NCBI RefSeq assembly: GCF_007827045.1
Contig: NZ_RPFW01000008.1
Location: 248,001-312,000, forward strand
Direction of reading: 5' to 3'
DNA length: 64,000 bases
Origin: Trebonia kvetii
GTDB lineage: Bacteria > Actinomycetota > Actinomycetes > Streptosporangiales > Streptosporangiaceae
The notes beneath the pieces are model-generated. The model saw nothing but the letters and a program-made list of their open reading frames with translations, was not told where the DNA came from and did not search any database. Positions 33,235 to 41,997 of the stretch are shown piece by piece; within the stretch, counting starts at the first letter, position 1, and each line of letters begins with the position of its first letter. The translations under genes were made by a program, and so were the position numbers.

Positions 33235-36200
33235 TCAGCCGCCCTCCGCCGGGGAGCTCAGCGGCCGAACGCCCCGGCCGGACAAATCGCCCCGGCCGGA
33301 CAAATCGCCAAGGCCGGGCAAGTCGCTCAGGTCTGCCTCGCAGCGGCGGACCAGGGCCACGCTGCCGTGGCTCGACGCGAGATCCGCGGCGGCGCGCAGC
33401 CGCGCGACCGCCCCTTCCGGCGGGTCATAACGGGCGCGCATCCGCATCACCTCGGGCAGCCACCACAGGTCGTCGTGGACGCGGCCCGCGGTGAGCGCGG
33501 CGTCGAGCGTCGCGCGGGCGGCGGTCGGCCGGCCCTGCTTGGCCAGCAGGTCGGCGAGCAGCGACAGCCAGTAGGGCCGGCGGGCGAAGGCGCCTTGGGC
33601 CTTGAGATTGTCGGCGCCCTCTTCGGCGAGCCTGGCGCCGAGGCCGTCGCGGTCGCTCGCGGCGGACCACCCGTCCAGGATCAGTCCCCACTCGCGGTAG
33701 TAGCCGAATTCATACCGCTGGCACAGCTCGCGCAGCTCAGCCACGACCTCGCGGAGCCGGGGCAGGTCGTGGCGGAGCTGCTGGGTAATGGCGCTGTAGG
33801 CCAGGGCGATGGTCACGTTGTAGGGATCACCGATCGCGCGGGCGAGATCGATCGCCTCCTGTGCCGCGCGCGCGGCCGACTCCTCGTCGCCGAGCAGCCA
33901 GTGGGCATGGGCGCTCCAGGCCGTCGCGTGCACGTTGGCAAGCGTCCCCACGCTGAGCAGCTCAAGGCCGCCGCCAAGGCCGGCGGCGAACGTCAGGTCG
34001 CGCAGGCCCTCGGCCGGCCGGCCCAAGCTGAGGGCCGACCCGCCCATCATGAAGCGCGCCTGGCCCGCGGTGCTCGTCCCGGGGTCGGCGAGGGCGAGCG
34101 CGCGAGCCGAAACCCGGTGGCAGTCGGCGGTCCGGCCCTGAACGAACCAGGTGACCCCTAGTCCGACGAAGCCCACCTGCACAAGGTCGGCGCGACCCAG
34201 CGATTCGGCGAGCGCGATCGAGCGCTGCATGTTCCGCTCCAGTGCACGCGACGCGTAGCCCTCCCTGGCGTTGAGCGGTGCGGCCAGCGCGGTGAGCACC
34301 GCGAGTTCCAGGCTGTCGCGGTCCCGCCCGGCGGGCATGGCCGCGATAACCGACAACGCGTCCCGGTACAGCCGGATCGACTCGGTGTGTGCGAACCGAT
34401 CGGCTGCGATCTGCGCGGCCTGCCGGAAAAAGGCCACCGCCTTGGCCCGGTCGCCTGCGCGGGCGTACTGCGCCGCGAGCTGTGCGGCGACCCCGTCCGT
34501 CGCCCCGCCGTGCAGCAGTTCCAGGCCCTGGGCGATCCGCCGGTGCATCAGCCAGCGGCGGGCCGGGCTGACCTCCGCGTACGCGGCCTCCCGCAGCAGG
34601 TCGTGGGAGAAGTCATAGCCGGTGCCGAGCTCCCGCAGGATTCTGCTCCGCCACAGCTCGTCAATGGCCTCGACCACGGCATCGGCCGTCAGGTCGCTCG
34701 CCTCGGTGAGCAGGCCAAGGGAGAAGTCCGTGCCTACCGCCGCCGCCAGGCCCGCCACCTCCTGCGCCCCCGGGGTCGCCTGCGCCAGCCGCCTGCGCAG
34801 CACGGCGGACAGGTCACCGGGCGGCGATCCGCCCCCCTCGTCGACCCGGCCAGGCTCGCCGGCCTCGCCGCGGGCCGCCTCGATGACATAAAGCGGGAAG
34901 CCCCCGGTCGTCGCGTACAAGGTCGCCGCGTCCGCCGCCGCCAGGGCCCGGCCGGATATCGCCTCGGCGAGGCGCGCCCCGTCGGCGGCGTCGAGCGGGG
35001 ACAGCGCCAGCTCGGTGAGCAGGCCGGCGGCCCGCATCCGCACCGCCCAGGCGGCCAGCTCACGGTCGCCGCGGCGATGGTCGTCCCGGACGGTGCCGGC
35101 TACCAGGAGCGGCGTCTCGTCGCCCGTCAGGCCAAGGCAGAAGCTGACGAAGTCGAGCGTCTCCTGGTCGCACCACTGGACGTTGTCCAGGACCAGGAGC
35201 AGCGGGCGGCCCACCGCGATCAGGGCCCGCGCCAGCCCCTCATAGAAGCGGTGCCGCTGCCACGCGTCCGCCATCGTGCCCGGCCGTGGATCGATACCGG
35301 GAACGCCCTGGTCAGGCAGCAGCCGCGCGACTTCCGCTCGCCACGCCTGGTCGAGGGTCGCCGCGGCCGCTCTGACCGCCGGATCGCGCAGCCAGTCGGC
35401 GACCGGGGCAAGCGCCAGCCGTCCCGGCGCCGCGAAGCACTGGGTAGCCACCACGACCGCGCCCTGCCGGCGGGCGAGGTCGGCGACCTCGGTCACCAGG
35501 CGGGTTTTTCCCACGCCGGCGCCGCCCGCGACAAGCACCATGCCGCGCCGCCCGGCGGACGCCGCCTGCCAGACGTCGGTCAAGACGCGCAGCTCGGCAG
35601 CCCGCCCGATAAGCGGTGCCCTGGGCTGACCGGGCCGCCCGGCCGACTGTGCCTGCTGTGCCGTCTTCGTGATCACGGGCGGGCCATCCCCGGCCGGCGC
35701 CGTCGGCCGGTTACGCGTCATGAGCCGCCTGAACGCCGCGCGGGTCGCATCGTCGGGCGCCACGCCGAGCTCCCGCTCAAGCACGGAAGCGCAATGGTGG
35801 TAGGTGCTCACCGCCGCCGCCCGGTCGCCCATGTCGGCAAGCAGCCCCATCAGCACGCGATACCCGGTCTCCTCAAGGGGCCGCAGCTCGATGCGGCGCC
35901 GCGCGGCGGCCGCCGCCCCGGTGAGATCGCCGCCCCGCGCCCGGGCGGCGCCGACCAGGTCGCACAGCTCCACGCACTGCCGTCCGAGCCGTTCCCTCGC
36001 CTCGGCGGCCCAGTCGTCGTACACACCAGGCAGCAGGTCGCCGCGGTATTGCGCAAGCGCCTCGCCGCCGTGCCTGATCACCGCGTCGTCGTCGCCGGAC
36101 TCCGCGGCCGCGAGTGCCGCCAGCCGGCCGGTATCGAAGGCCCGCACGTCCGCGTGACAGGTCGGCCCGTCCACCCAGCACAGGTCCCTGGCCGTGACCT

Positions 36201-36444
36201 GCAGCGAGCCGTCCTCGCCAAGCGCCTGGCGCAGGTGATGCAGTTCCCGGCGCAGGTTGGTCAGTGCCTGCGCGTCGCCGGATTCCGGCCACAGCAGGCC
36301 GGCGATTCGCTGGCGCGGATGTGGCACCCCGGGATGCACGGCGAGGTAGGCCACCAGCGCGAGCGCGCGCGACGACCGGACCTGAACGCCGCTGTCTTGG
36401 TCATCGGTGATTTGCTGTCCGCCCAAGACGGACACTCGCAACAT
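33235..36444 (-). CDS. SARP-type regulator with AAA ATPase and TPR domains
   Basis: This 1069-aa regulator has four parts. An OmpR-like winged helix opens it (MLRVSVLGGQQ ... RSSRALALVAYLAVHPG, RQRIAGLLWPE). The bacterial transcriptional activation domain follows to about residue 250. Next is an ATPase with Walker A VLVAGGAGVGKTRLVTE and Walker B region LLLVLDNVQWCD. The last 500 residues are TPR-like helical repeats. It lacks the C-terminal LuxR helix-turn-helix of LAL proteins. SARPs usually activate secondary metabolism, but no such cluster is adjacent and only the FAD oxidase follows. The ATG at 36444 matches the SARP start; the open frame upstream is not family-like. Confidence 0.85.
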   Translation of the reverse strand: MLRVSVLGGQQITDDQDSGVQVRSSRALALVAYLAVHPGVPHPRQRIAGLLWPESGDAQALTNLRRELHHLRQALGEDGSLQVTARDLCWVDGPTCHADVRAFDTGRLAALAAAESGDDDAVIRHGGEALAQYRGDLLPGVYDDWAAEARERLGRQCVELCDLVGAARARGGDLTGAAAAARRRIELRPLEETGYRVLMGLLADMGDRAAAVSTYHHCASVLERELGVAPDDATRAAFRRLMTRNRPTAPAGDGPPVITKTAQQAQSAGRPGQPRAPLIGRAAELRVLTDVWQAASAGRRGMVLVAGGAGVGKTRLVTEVADLARRQGAVVVATQCFAAPGRLALAPVADWLRDPAVRAAAATLDQAWRAEVARLLPDQGVPGIDPRPGTMADAWQRHRFYEGLARALIAVGRPLLLVLDNVQWCDQETLDFVSFCLGLTGDETPLLVAGTVRDDHRRGDRELAAWAVRMRAAGLLTELALSPLDAADGARLAEAISGRALAAADAATLYATTGGFPLYVIEAARGEAGEPGRVDEGGGSPPGDLSAVLRRRLAQATPGAQEVAGLAAAVGTDFSLGLLTEASDLTADAVVEAIDELWRSRILRELGTGYDFSHDLLREAAYAEVSPARRWLMHRRIAQGLELLHGGATDGVAAQLAAQYARAGDRAKAVAFFRQAAQIAADRFAHTESIRLYRDALSVIAAMPAGRDRDSLELAVLTALAAPLNAREGYASRALERNMQRSIALAESLGRADLVQVGFVGLGVTWFVQGRTADCHRVSARALALADPGTSTAGQARFMMGGSALSLGRPAEGLRDLTFAAGLGGGLELLSVGTLANVHATAWSAHAHWLLGDEESAARAAQEAIDLARAIGDPYNVTIALAYSAITQQLRHDLPRLREVVAELRELCQRYEFGYYREWGLILDGWSAASDRDGLGARLAEEGADNLKAQGAFARRPYWLSLLADLLAKQGRPTAARATLDAALTAGRVHDDLWWLPEVMRMRARYDPPEGAVARLRAAADLASSHGSVALVRRCEADLSDLPGLGDLSGRGDLSGRGVRPLSSPAEGG

Positions 36445-36656
36445 AACGCTCCGCTCTCCGAGGTCCGGCACCCGGCCAGCGAAAAGCCAGGCAACCCCGC
36501 AGCCTCGCAATGGCGCAACCGCACACGACCGCCGCCGTGTGAGCCTTAACTGGATCCTAGTAAAGGAGGTGCCTCGGAGAAAGAATGAACGCAAGGCCCG
36601 ACCTCGGTCAACGTTTCGTCCACCATGGCCTTCCCACGGACAGCTAGCCAGGCTCC

Positions 36657-38618
36657 CTAGCCGGCCGGCGTGGTGATAATGCCGTACTCGTGAATCCGCC
36701 GGTAGATCGTCGCCCGTGACATGCCGAGTGCGGCGGCGGCGCGGATCTTGTTGCCGCCGTGGTCGAGCAAGGACTGGACGATCGCGTCCCGCTCGATCGA
36801 CTCGAGCGGCGACAGCACTCGGCGGGAGACCGTCCAGCACTCCGGCGGCAGGTCCTCGGGCTGGATCTGGCCCGCCCGGCGGCGCTGCACCACCTGCTTG
36901 AGTACCTGCCAGAGCTGCGCCGTGTTGCCCGGCCAGGTGTGCCGCAGCAGCAGTTGCATGGCCGCGGAGGAACACCTGACCCGTCCCTGCTGGCTGAGCT
37001 TGCCGAGGAAGAACGGCACTAGGTCGCGCAGGTCCTCGCTGTGATGGCGCAGCGGCGGCACGGCCACGGACCCGGGGAACAGCCGCAGCAGCCCGTTCAG
37101 GTCGGCGCGGGCGGCGCTGCCGTCGAGGGTGACCGCTACGAGCAGGTCTGCGTCCCGGCCGGCGGCCTTCACCTCCTCCAGGGCGCCCGCCAGGGTCCTG
37201 GCCTGCCGCGCGTTGAGCGCGTGCACGTGCCGCAGGACCAGCAGCCCGGTACCGCCGCTCAGTTCCGCGCGCACCTGGGCGAGCCAGTCGCGGTCGTGGG
37301 CCGCCTCCGCGGCGTCGAGGACGTGGCAGGGCGCGGCGGGGTTGCGCCGCTGGTGCACGGCCCGGACGAGCGCGAGCTTGCCGACGCCCGGTTCACCTTC
37401 GAGCACGAGCCACTCGCCTCGCTCGTAACTCGCCTCCGTCAGCCTGCTGGCCCGCCGCCAGGCCGCACCGCCGCCAACCAGGCCGGGTAGCGACATGGTG
37501 GCCCGCGACACCGCGGCCTCTGGGAGCGGGACCGTGGCGGGCGTCACGAGCTTGACGTGCACTACACCGTCGGTGAGCGGTGCGGAGTCCACCGCCGTCG
37601 TGATGGCGCCAAGCTCGCCGACTGGTCGGCAGAACATCTTGGCGACCGCCCCGCTCGGCAGGTCCACCGTCACCGCGCCGGGCGGCCGCCACCGGCCGCG
37701 CGGCCCGGCCGCACTGGCCATGGTCTCGGTGGCCCGGCAAATCAACGCCGCCTGGTCCGCGGGGGCCAGGGCCTTTCGCGCGTGGTCGTTGAGCATAACG
37801 ATGTCGTTGCCCAGCCCGAGGACGATGCCGCCGGAGTGCCGGCAGGCCCGCGTGTACTCCTGCAGCAGCCGAAGGTCCCGGCTGTTGCTCGTCTCGGTGA
37901 GCGCCTGGTTGAGCTGGTCGGCGGTGGAGCGGACGAGCGACAGCATCAGCGGGTCGGCGTCCCTGCGCCAGCAGGTCAGGTCGATCACGCCGAGGGTCTT
38001 CCCGGACAGCGGGTCGCGGACCGGAACGCCGGCGCATGCCATGCCCTCAAGCCGCTCCGCGTAGTGTTCGTGCCCGAACACGTGCGTCGGACCGCCCGAT
38101 TCGAGCGCGGTCCCAATGCCGTTGGTACCGACGATGTCTTCGGCGTAGGAGAAGCCGGGTATGAGCATGATCCGGTCAAGCTGGCGTTCCAGCTTGTCGT
38201 CGCCGGTGAAGCGGCGCAGCACCAGCCCGGACGCGTCGGTCAGGACGATGCTGATCGGCTGTCCGTCGAGCTGCTCGAACAGATGCCTGAGCACCGGCTC
38301 GGCGGAGCGGGCCAGCGTCGAGTCGAGATTGGGGTCGCCACGGTAGCTCAGGTCGAGCCGGTCGGCTGCGACGTTCCACTCCTTGGAACGCCACCAGGAA
38401 GCCAGAATCGGCTCTCTGACCACCGACCGGTCGACTGGCTCGGCCGCCAGGAACCGGTCCCTGGCCTCGGCCAGGGGATCGCGGCCGCCGGGAAGTCGCT
38501 GTTCGGGCACTGCGAGCGCGGTGTCTAGCGGCGATCCGCAACCAGGCGACCTTCCGCGATCCGGCAGACCCCCGCTCTCCGGAACGTTCTGGTGCAGCCA
38601 CGTCGATGCACGTCCCAT
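36657..38618 (-). CDS. MimR/AcoR-like activator of the propane monooxygenase operon
   Basis: This 653-aa protein has a GAF-type sensor region (about residues 80-220, FSYAEDIVGTNGIGTALESGGPTHVFGHEHY), a degenerate AAA domain and a Fis-type helix-turn-helix (GGNKIRAAAALGMSRATIYRRIHEYGI). Walker A is GEPGVGKLALVRAVH. The GAFTGA loop that contacts sigma-54 is missing, and the Walker B aspartates are replaced (LLVLRHVHAL). Actinobacteria generally lack sigma-54. MimR, the activator of the mycobacterial propane/methyl-ketone monooxygenase, is of this type, and the gene lies divergent from prmA. Two matching inverted repeats upstream of 38781 and 39179 are its likely sites. Confidence 0.82.
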   Translation of the reverse strand: MGRASTWLHQNVPESGGLPDRGRSPGCGSPLDTALAVPEQRLPGGRDPLAEARDRFLAAEPVDRSVVREPILASWWRSKEWNVAADRLDLSYRGDPNLDSTLARSAEPVLRHLFEQLDGQPISIVLTDASGLVLRRFTGDDKLERQLDRIMLIPGFSYAEDIVGTNGIGTALESGGPTHVFGHEHYAERLEGMACAGVPVRDPLSGKTLGVIDLTCWRRDADPLMLSLVRSTADQLNQALTETSNSRDLRLLQEYTRACRHSGGIVLGLGNDIVMLNDHARKALAPADQAALICRATETMASAAGPRGRWRPPGAVTVDLPSGAVAKMFCRPVGELGAITTAVDSAPLTDGVVHVKLVTPATVPLPEAAVSRATMSLPGLVGGGAAWRRASRLTEASYERGEWLVLEGEPGVGKLALVRAVHQRRNPAAPCHVLDAAEAAHDRDWLAQVRAELSGGTGLLVLRHVHALNARQARTLAGALEEVKAAGRDADLLVAVTLDGSAARADLNGLLRLFPGSVAVPPLRHHSEDLRDLVPFFLGKLSQQGRVRCSSAAMQLLLRHTWPGNTAQLWQVLKQVVQRRRAGQIQPEDLPPECWTVSRRVLSPLESIERDAIVQSLLDHGGNKIRAAAALGMSRATIYRRIHEYGIITTPAG

Positions 38619-38731
38619 TTGTCTCCTCCTGCCCTGCTCGTCCCGGTCGGAGGACCCCCGGTTCTCACGTGGAGTGTTCTTTCGTTATCTCCGTGTTGCT
38701 CAAAAGATAAGCCCCCTGTCATTAGGCACTG

Positions 38732-38744
38732 TCTCAACTTGAGA
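38732..38744. promoter_or_regulatory. Candidate activator site 1 (TGTCTCA-N3-TGAGA)
   Basis: TCTCAACTTGAGA is a perfect 6-1-6 palindrome (extended TGTCTCA-ACT-TGAGA) between the activator gene and the 88-aa gene. The same half-sites recur at 39098-39110 before prmA. Confidence 0.5.
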
Positions 38745-38780
38745 TGCCCGATGCAAACTCGTCGGCGTCTGCTCGGCCCC

Positions 38781-39047
38781 ATGGACAGCAGCGAAGAGAC
38801 CTACAACCCGTGGAGCATCGTCAATCTCGTCTTCCATCACCTCGCCGACGAGGGCCTGCACCCAATGCTCGGCGAGGCCGGCGATCCGGGCGCTCACGCC
38901 GCCGGGTTGCTGACGGCGCTCGGCATCGTCCCGTCCGCCCGTGGTACCGAGAAGGTCGCCGGCCGCGTCAGTGACGAGCTGGCCGCGCTCCGCGAGGCCT
39001 TCGAGGCGGCGCACCCCGAGCGTGCCAGCCGAGGCGAGTCAGGCTGA
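38781..39047 (+). CDS. Conserved small protein between activator and prmA
   Basis: This 88-aa soluble protein contains NPWSIVNLVFHHLADEGLHPMLGEAGDPGAHAAGLLTALGI and a helical, charged C-terminus. I recall similar short actinobacterial proteins with the NPWSIV...HLxxEGLHP pattern, all of unknown function. The ATG at 38781 is preferred over one at 38751. It is flanked by the two candidate activator sites, so it probably belongs to the propane regulon. No domain with known function recognised. Confidence 0.6.
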   Translation: MDSSEETYNPWSIVNLVFHHLADEGLHPMLGEAGDPGAHAAGLLTALGIVPSARGTEKVAGRVSDELAALREAFEAAHPERASRGESG

Positions 39048-39097
39048 GCCCGGGGAGCAGCTCACCGCAAATCTCCCAAGACCCCCACTGGTCCCTG

Positions 39098-39110
39098 TCT
39101 CATGCTGAGA
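39098..39110. promoter_or_regulatory. Candidate activator site 2 (TGTCTCA-N3-TGAGA)
   Basis: TCTCATGCTGAGA, 69 nt before the prmA start, repeats the half-sites of the element at 38732 with the same 3-nt centre (TGTCTCA-TGC-TGAGA). Confidence 0.5.
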
Positions 39111-39178
39111 ACACCGTCTCGGCCAAACCGAGGTGTGATCCAGTGCACAAGGACTTTCCCAGCAAGGGAGGGATGCCG

Positions 39179-40837
39179 ATGAGCCGCCAGAGCGTGGCCA
39201 AGGCCCACCAGAAAATCCAGGAGCTCTCCTGGGAGCCTCAGTACCACACGCCGGTCAGCCACTACGGAACGGATTACACGTTCCAGAAGGCCCAGAAGAA
39301 GGACCCGCTCAAGCAGGTGCTCCGGTCCTACTTCCCGATGCAGGAGGAGAAGGACCACCGGGTCTACGGCGCGCAGGACGGCGCGATCCGCGGCAACATG
39401 TTCCGCCAGGTGCAGGAGCGGTGGCTGGAGTGGCAGAAGCTGTTCCTGTCCATCATCCCGCTGCCGGAGATCTCCGCCGCTCGCGCGATGCCGCTGCTGT
39501 TCCGCACGGTTCCGAACCCGGAGCTGCACAACGGGCAGGCGATCCAGATGATCGATGAGGTTCGGCACTCGACGATCCAGCAGAACCTCAAGCGCCTGTA
39601 CATGAACAACTACATCGACCCGGCCGGCTTCAACATGAGCCTGCGCGGGTTCCAGGACGACTACTGCGGCACGATCGGCCGCCAGTTCGCCGAAGGTTTC
39701 ATCACCGGCGACGCGATTACCGCGGCGTCGATCTACCTGACGATCGTCGCCGAGACGGCGTTCACGAACACCCTGTTCGTGGCCATGCCGGCCGAGGCCG
39801 CCGCCAACGGCGACTACCTCCTCCCGACGGTCTTCCACTCGGTCCAGAGCGACGAGTCGCGGCACATCTCCAACGGCTACGCCACGCTGCTGATGGCGCT
39901 GAGCGACGAGTCCAACCACCAGCTGCTCGAGCGTGACCTGCGCTACGCGTGGTGGAACAACCACCGCGTGGTGGACGCCGCCATCGGCACGTTCATCGAG
40001 TACGGCACCAAGGACCGCCGCAAGGACCGCGAATCCTACGCGGAGATGTGGCGCCGCTGGATCTACGACGACTACTACCGCTCCTACCTCGTGCCGCTGG
40101 AGAAGTACGGCTTGGTCATTCCGCACGACCTCATCGAGGAAGCGTGGAACCAGATCTGGAACAAGGGCTACGTGCACGAGGTCGCCCAGTTCTTCGCCAC
40201 CGGCTGGCTCGCCAACTACTGGCGGATCGACCCGATGACCGACAAGGACTTCGAGTGGTTCGAGTACAAGTACCCGGGCTGGTATGACAAGTACGGCGCG
40301 TGGTGGGAGAACTACAACCGCCTCTCGATGCCGAACGGCCACCACCCGATCGTCGCCGAGAGCGTCGACTACGAGTACCCGCATCGCTGCTGGACCTGCA
40401 TGGTCCCGTGCCTGGTCCGCGAGGACATGGTCATGGACCAGGTGGACGGGCAGTGGCGCACCTACTGCCACGAGGAATGCCGCTGGACCGACGCGGTGGC
40501 CTTCCGGCCGACGTACCAGGGCCGCGAGACCCCGAACATGGGGCAGCTCATCGGCAAGCGCGAGTGGGAAACTCTCTACCACGGCTGGAACTGGGCCGAT
40601 GTCGTCTCCGACATGGGCTTCGTCCGCGACGACGGCAAGACGATGGTCGCGCAGCCGCATCTCAACCTCGACGACCCGAAGAAGATGTGGACGCTCGACC
40701 ACCTGCGCCGGATGCCGGAGGTCCAGTCACCCAACGTCCTGCTCAACCAGATGACAGACGAAGAGCGTGCGGCGTTCGTCGCGCACTACAACGCCGGTGG
40801 TCCCGCAGGTCGTCCAGCACCGGCCGCCGCCGGGTGA
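39179..40837 (+). CDS. prmA: Propane 2-monooxygenase hydroxylase large subunit PrmA/MimA
   Basis: This 552-aa alpha subunit of a soluble diiron monooxygenase has both E-x2-H iron-binding motifs (MIDEVRHS and QSDESRHISNG), plus FAEGFITGDAITAASIYLTIVAETAFTN. The sequence closely resembles what I recall of Rhodococcus PrmA and mycobacterial MimA, and the start MSRQSVAKAH matches those. AGGGAGGG lies about 8 nt upstream of ATG 39179. Reaction: propane to 2-propanol with O2 and NADH; related MimABCD also oxidises acetone and phenol. Folding needs the dedicated GroEL at 46642. Confidence 0.95.
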   Translation: MSRQSVAKAHQKIQELSWEPQYHTPVSHYGTDYTFQKAQKKDPLKQVLRSYFPMQEEKDHRVYGAQDGAIRGNMFRQVQERWLEWQKLFLSIIPLPEISAARAMPLLFRTVPNPELHNGQAIQMIDEVRHSTIQQNLKRLYMNNYIDPAGFNMSLRGFQDDYCGTIGRQFAEGFITGDAITAASIYLTIVAETAFTNTLFVAMPAEAAANGDYLLPTVFHSVQSDESRHISNGYATLLMALSDESNHQLLERDLRYAWWNNHRVVDAAIGTFIEYGTKDRRKDRESYAEMWRRWIYDDYYRSYLVPLEKYGLVIPHDLIEEAWNQIWNKGYVHEVAQFFATGWLANYWRIDPMTDKDFEWFEYKYPGWYDKYGAWWENYNRLSMPNGHHPIVAESVDYEYPHRCWTCMVPCLVREDMVMDQVDGQWRTYCHEECRWTDAVAFRPTYQGRETPNMGQLIGKREWETLYHGWNWADVVSDMGFVRDDGKTMVAQPHLNLDDPKKMWTLDHLRRMPEVQSPNVLLNQMTDEERAAFVAHYNAGGPAGRPAPAAAG

Positions 40838-40885
40838 CGGCACGGCTCAGATTCAGAACGGAGGCGGCTTACTCAGCAGGGCGCA

Positions 40886-40914
40886 GGCCCGCCGGTCCCA
40901 CCACCGGCTGGGCC
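40886..40914 (+). other. Intercistronic hairpin between prmA and prmB
   Basis: GGCCCGCCGG pairs with CCGGC-T-GGGCC (one bulge) around an 8-nt loop in the 134-nt prmA-prmB gap. It could stabilise or attenuate the transcript and tune subunit ratios. Confidence 0.5.
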
Positions 40915-40971
40915 CGCGCCCGGAGTTGAGCGCCCCGTGCCGCAGAAAGGTGGCGCAGGAGGGGTGCGCGC

Positions 40972-41997
40972 GTGAGCCAGAAGCACACAGTCAGGTTCGA
41001 ACCCGTCGGCATCGACATCGAGGTCGACGAGAACCAGACGATCCTGCGGGCCGCGGCCGAGCAGGGAATCATGCTCATGCACGGGTGCAAGGAAGGCCAG
41101 TGCGCCTCGTGCAAGTCGTTTGTCCTCGAAGGCGACGACATCGAGCACGACCGGTATTCCACGTTCGCGCTGCCCGATTACGAATTGGAGGAAGGGTACA
41201 CGCTGCTGTGCCGGGCGCACGCGTACGACGACGTCACGATCGAGCTCCTCAACTACGACGAGGACATGATCCGGTCTGGCCTGCCGATCCAGCAGGCCAC
41301 CGCGGAGGTTGTTTCCAAGGATCCAGTGACGCACGACATGCGCCATCTCGTGCTGCGCCTCATCGAGCCGGACGAGGTCAAGTTCTTTCCTGGCCAGTAC
41401 ATGGACATCTCCGTCCCCGGCACCGACCAGGTCAGGTCGTTCTCCATGGCCAACACCTCAAGCAGGGAAGGGTTGCTCGAGTTCGTCATCAAGGTCTATC
41501 CCGACGGGCTGTTCTCGCAATTCCTCGACAAGGAGCTCAAGGTCGGCGATCGCTTGGAGCTGACCGGCCCCTTCGGGGTGTTCACCCTGCGAGAGTCAGA
41601 AGCCGACCTGGTCTTCGTAGGCGGCGGAGCGGGGATGGCCCCGATCCTGTCCCTGCTCCGCTCCATGGCCGAACGGGGCATCGGTCGCAAGGCCACCTTC
41701 TTCTACGGCGCCCGCACCCAGCCCGACCTCTGCTTCGAGGACGAACTGCGGTCGATCGCCGAGAAGCTACCCGACTTCACCTACATCCCGGCCCTTTCGC
41801 ACGAGGACTGGGACGGCGAGAACGGCCTCATCACCGATGTGGTCAAGCGCCTGACGGGGAGCCTCTCCGGGGCGCACGCCTACGTATGCGGCCCGCCGCC
41901 CATGGTGGAGGCCGCGCTCCCGCTGCTCGAGACGCTCGGCGTCCCAGAAAAGCGCGTCTATTACGACAAGTTCACGACAACCGGAGAGCCCCAATGA
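40972..41997 (+). CDS. prmB: Propane monooxygenase reductase PrmB/MimB
   Basis: This 341-aa reductase has an N-terminal plant-type [2Fe-2S] ferredoxin domain (CKEGQCASCKSF ... LLCRAHAY) and an FAD domain (VRSFSMANTS). The NAD domain follows (VFVGGGAGMAPILSLLRS, and AYVCGPPPMVEAALP). It passes electrons from NADH to the PrmA diiron centre. GTG start. Its stop overlaps prmC (ATGA). Confidence 0.94.
   Translation: MSQKHTVRFEPVGIDIEVDENQTILRAAAEQGIMLMHGCKEGQCASCKSFVLEGDDIEHDRYSTFALPDYELEEGYTLLCRAHAYDDVTIELLNYDEDMIRSGLPIQQATAEVVSKDPVTHDMRHLVLRLIEPDEVKFFPGQYMDISVPGTDQVRSFSMANTSSREGLLEFVIKVYPDGLFSQFLDKELKVGDRLELTGPFGVFTLRESEADLVFVGGGAGMAPILSLLRSMAERGIGRKATFFYGARTQPDLCFEDELRSIAEKLPDFTYIPALSHEDWDGENGLITDVVKRLTGSLSGAHAYVCGPPPMVEAALPLLETLGVPEKRVYYDKFTTTGEPQ

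Noticed and set aside
34387..36549. 720-codon open frame on the plus strand
   Set aside because: Antisense to the SARP regulator, which has clear domains; composition is shadow-like.
39062..40702. 546-codon open frame on the minus strand
   Set aside because: Antisense to prmA, a certain gene; Val/Asp/Arg-rich sequence without motifs.
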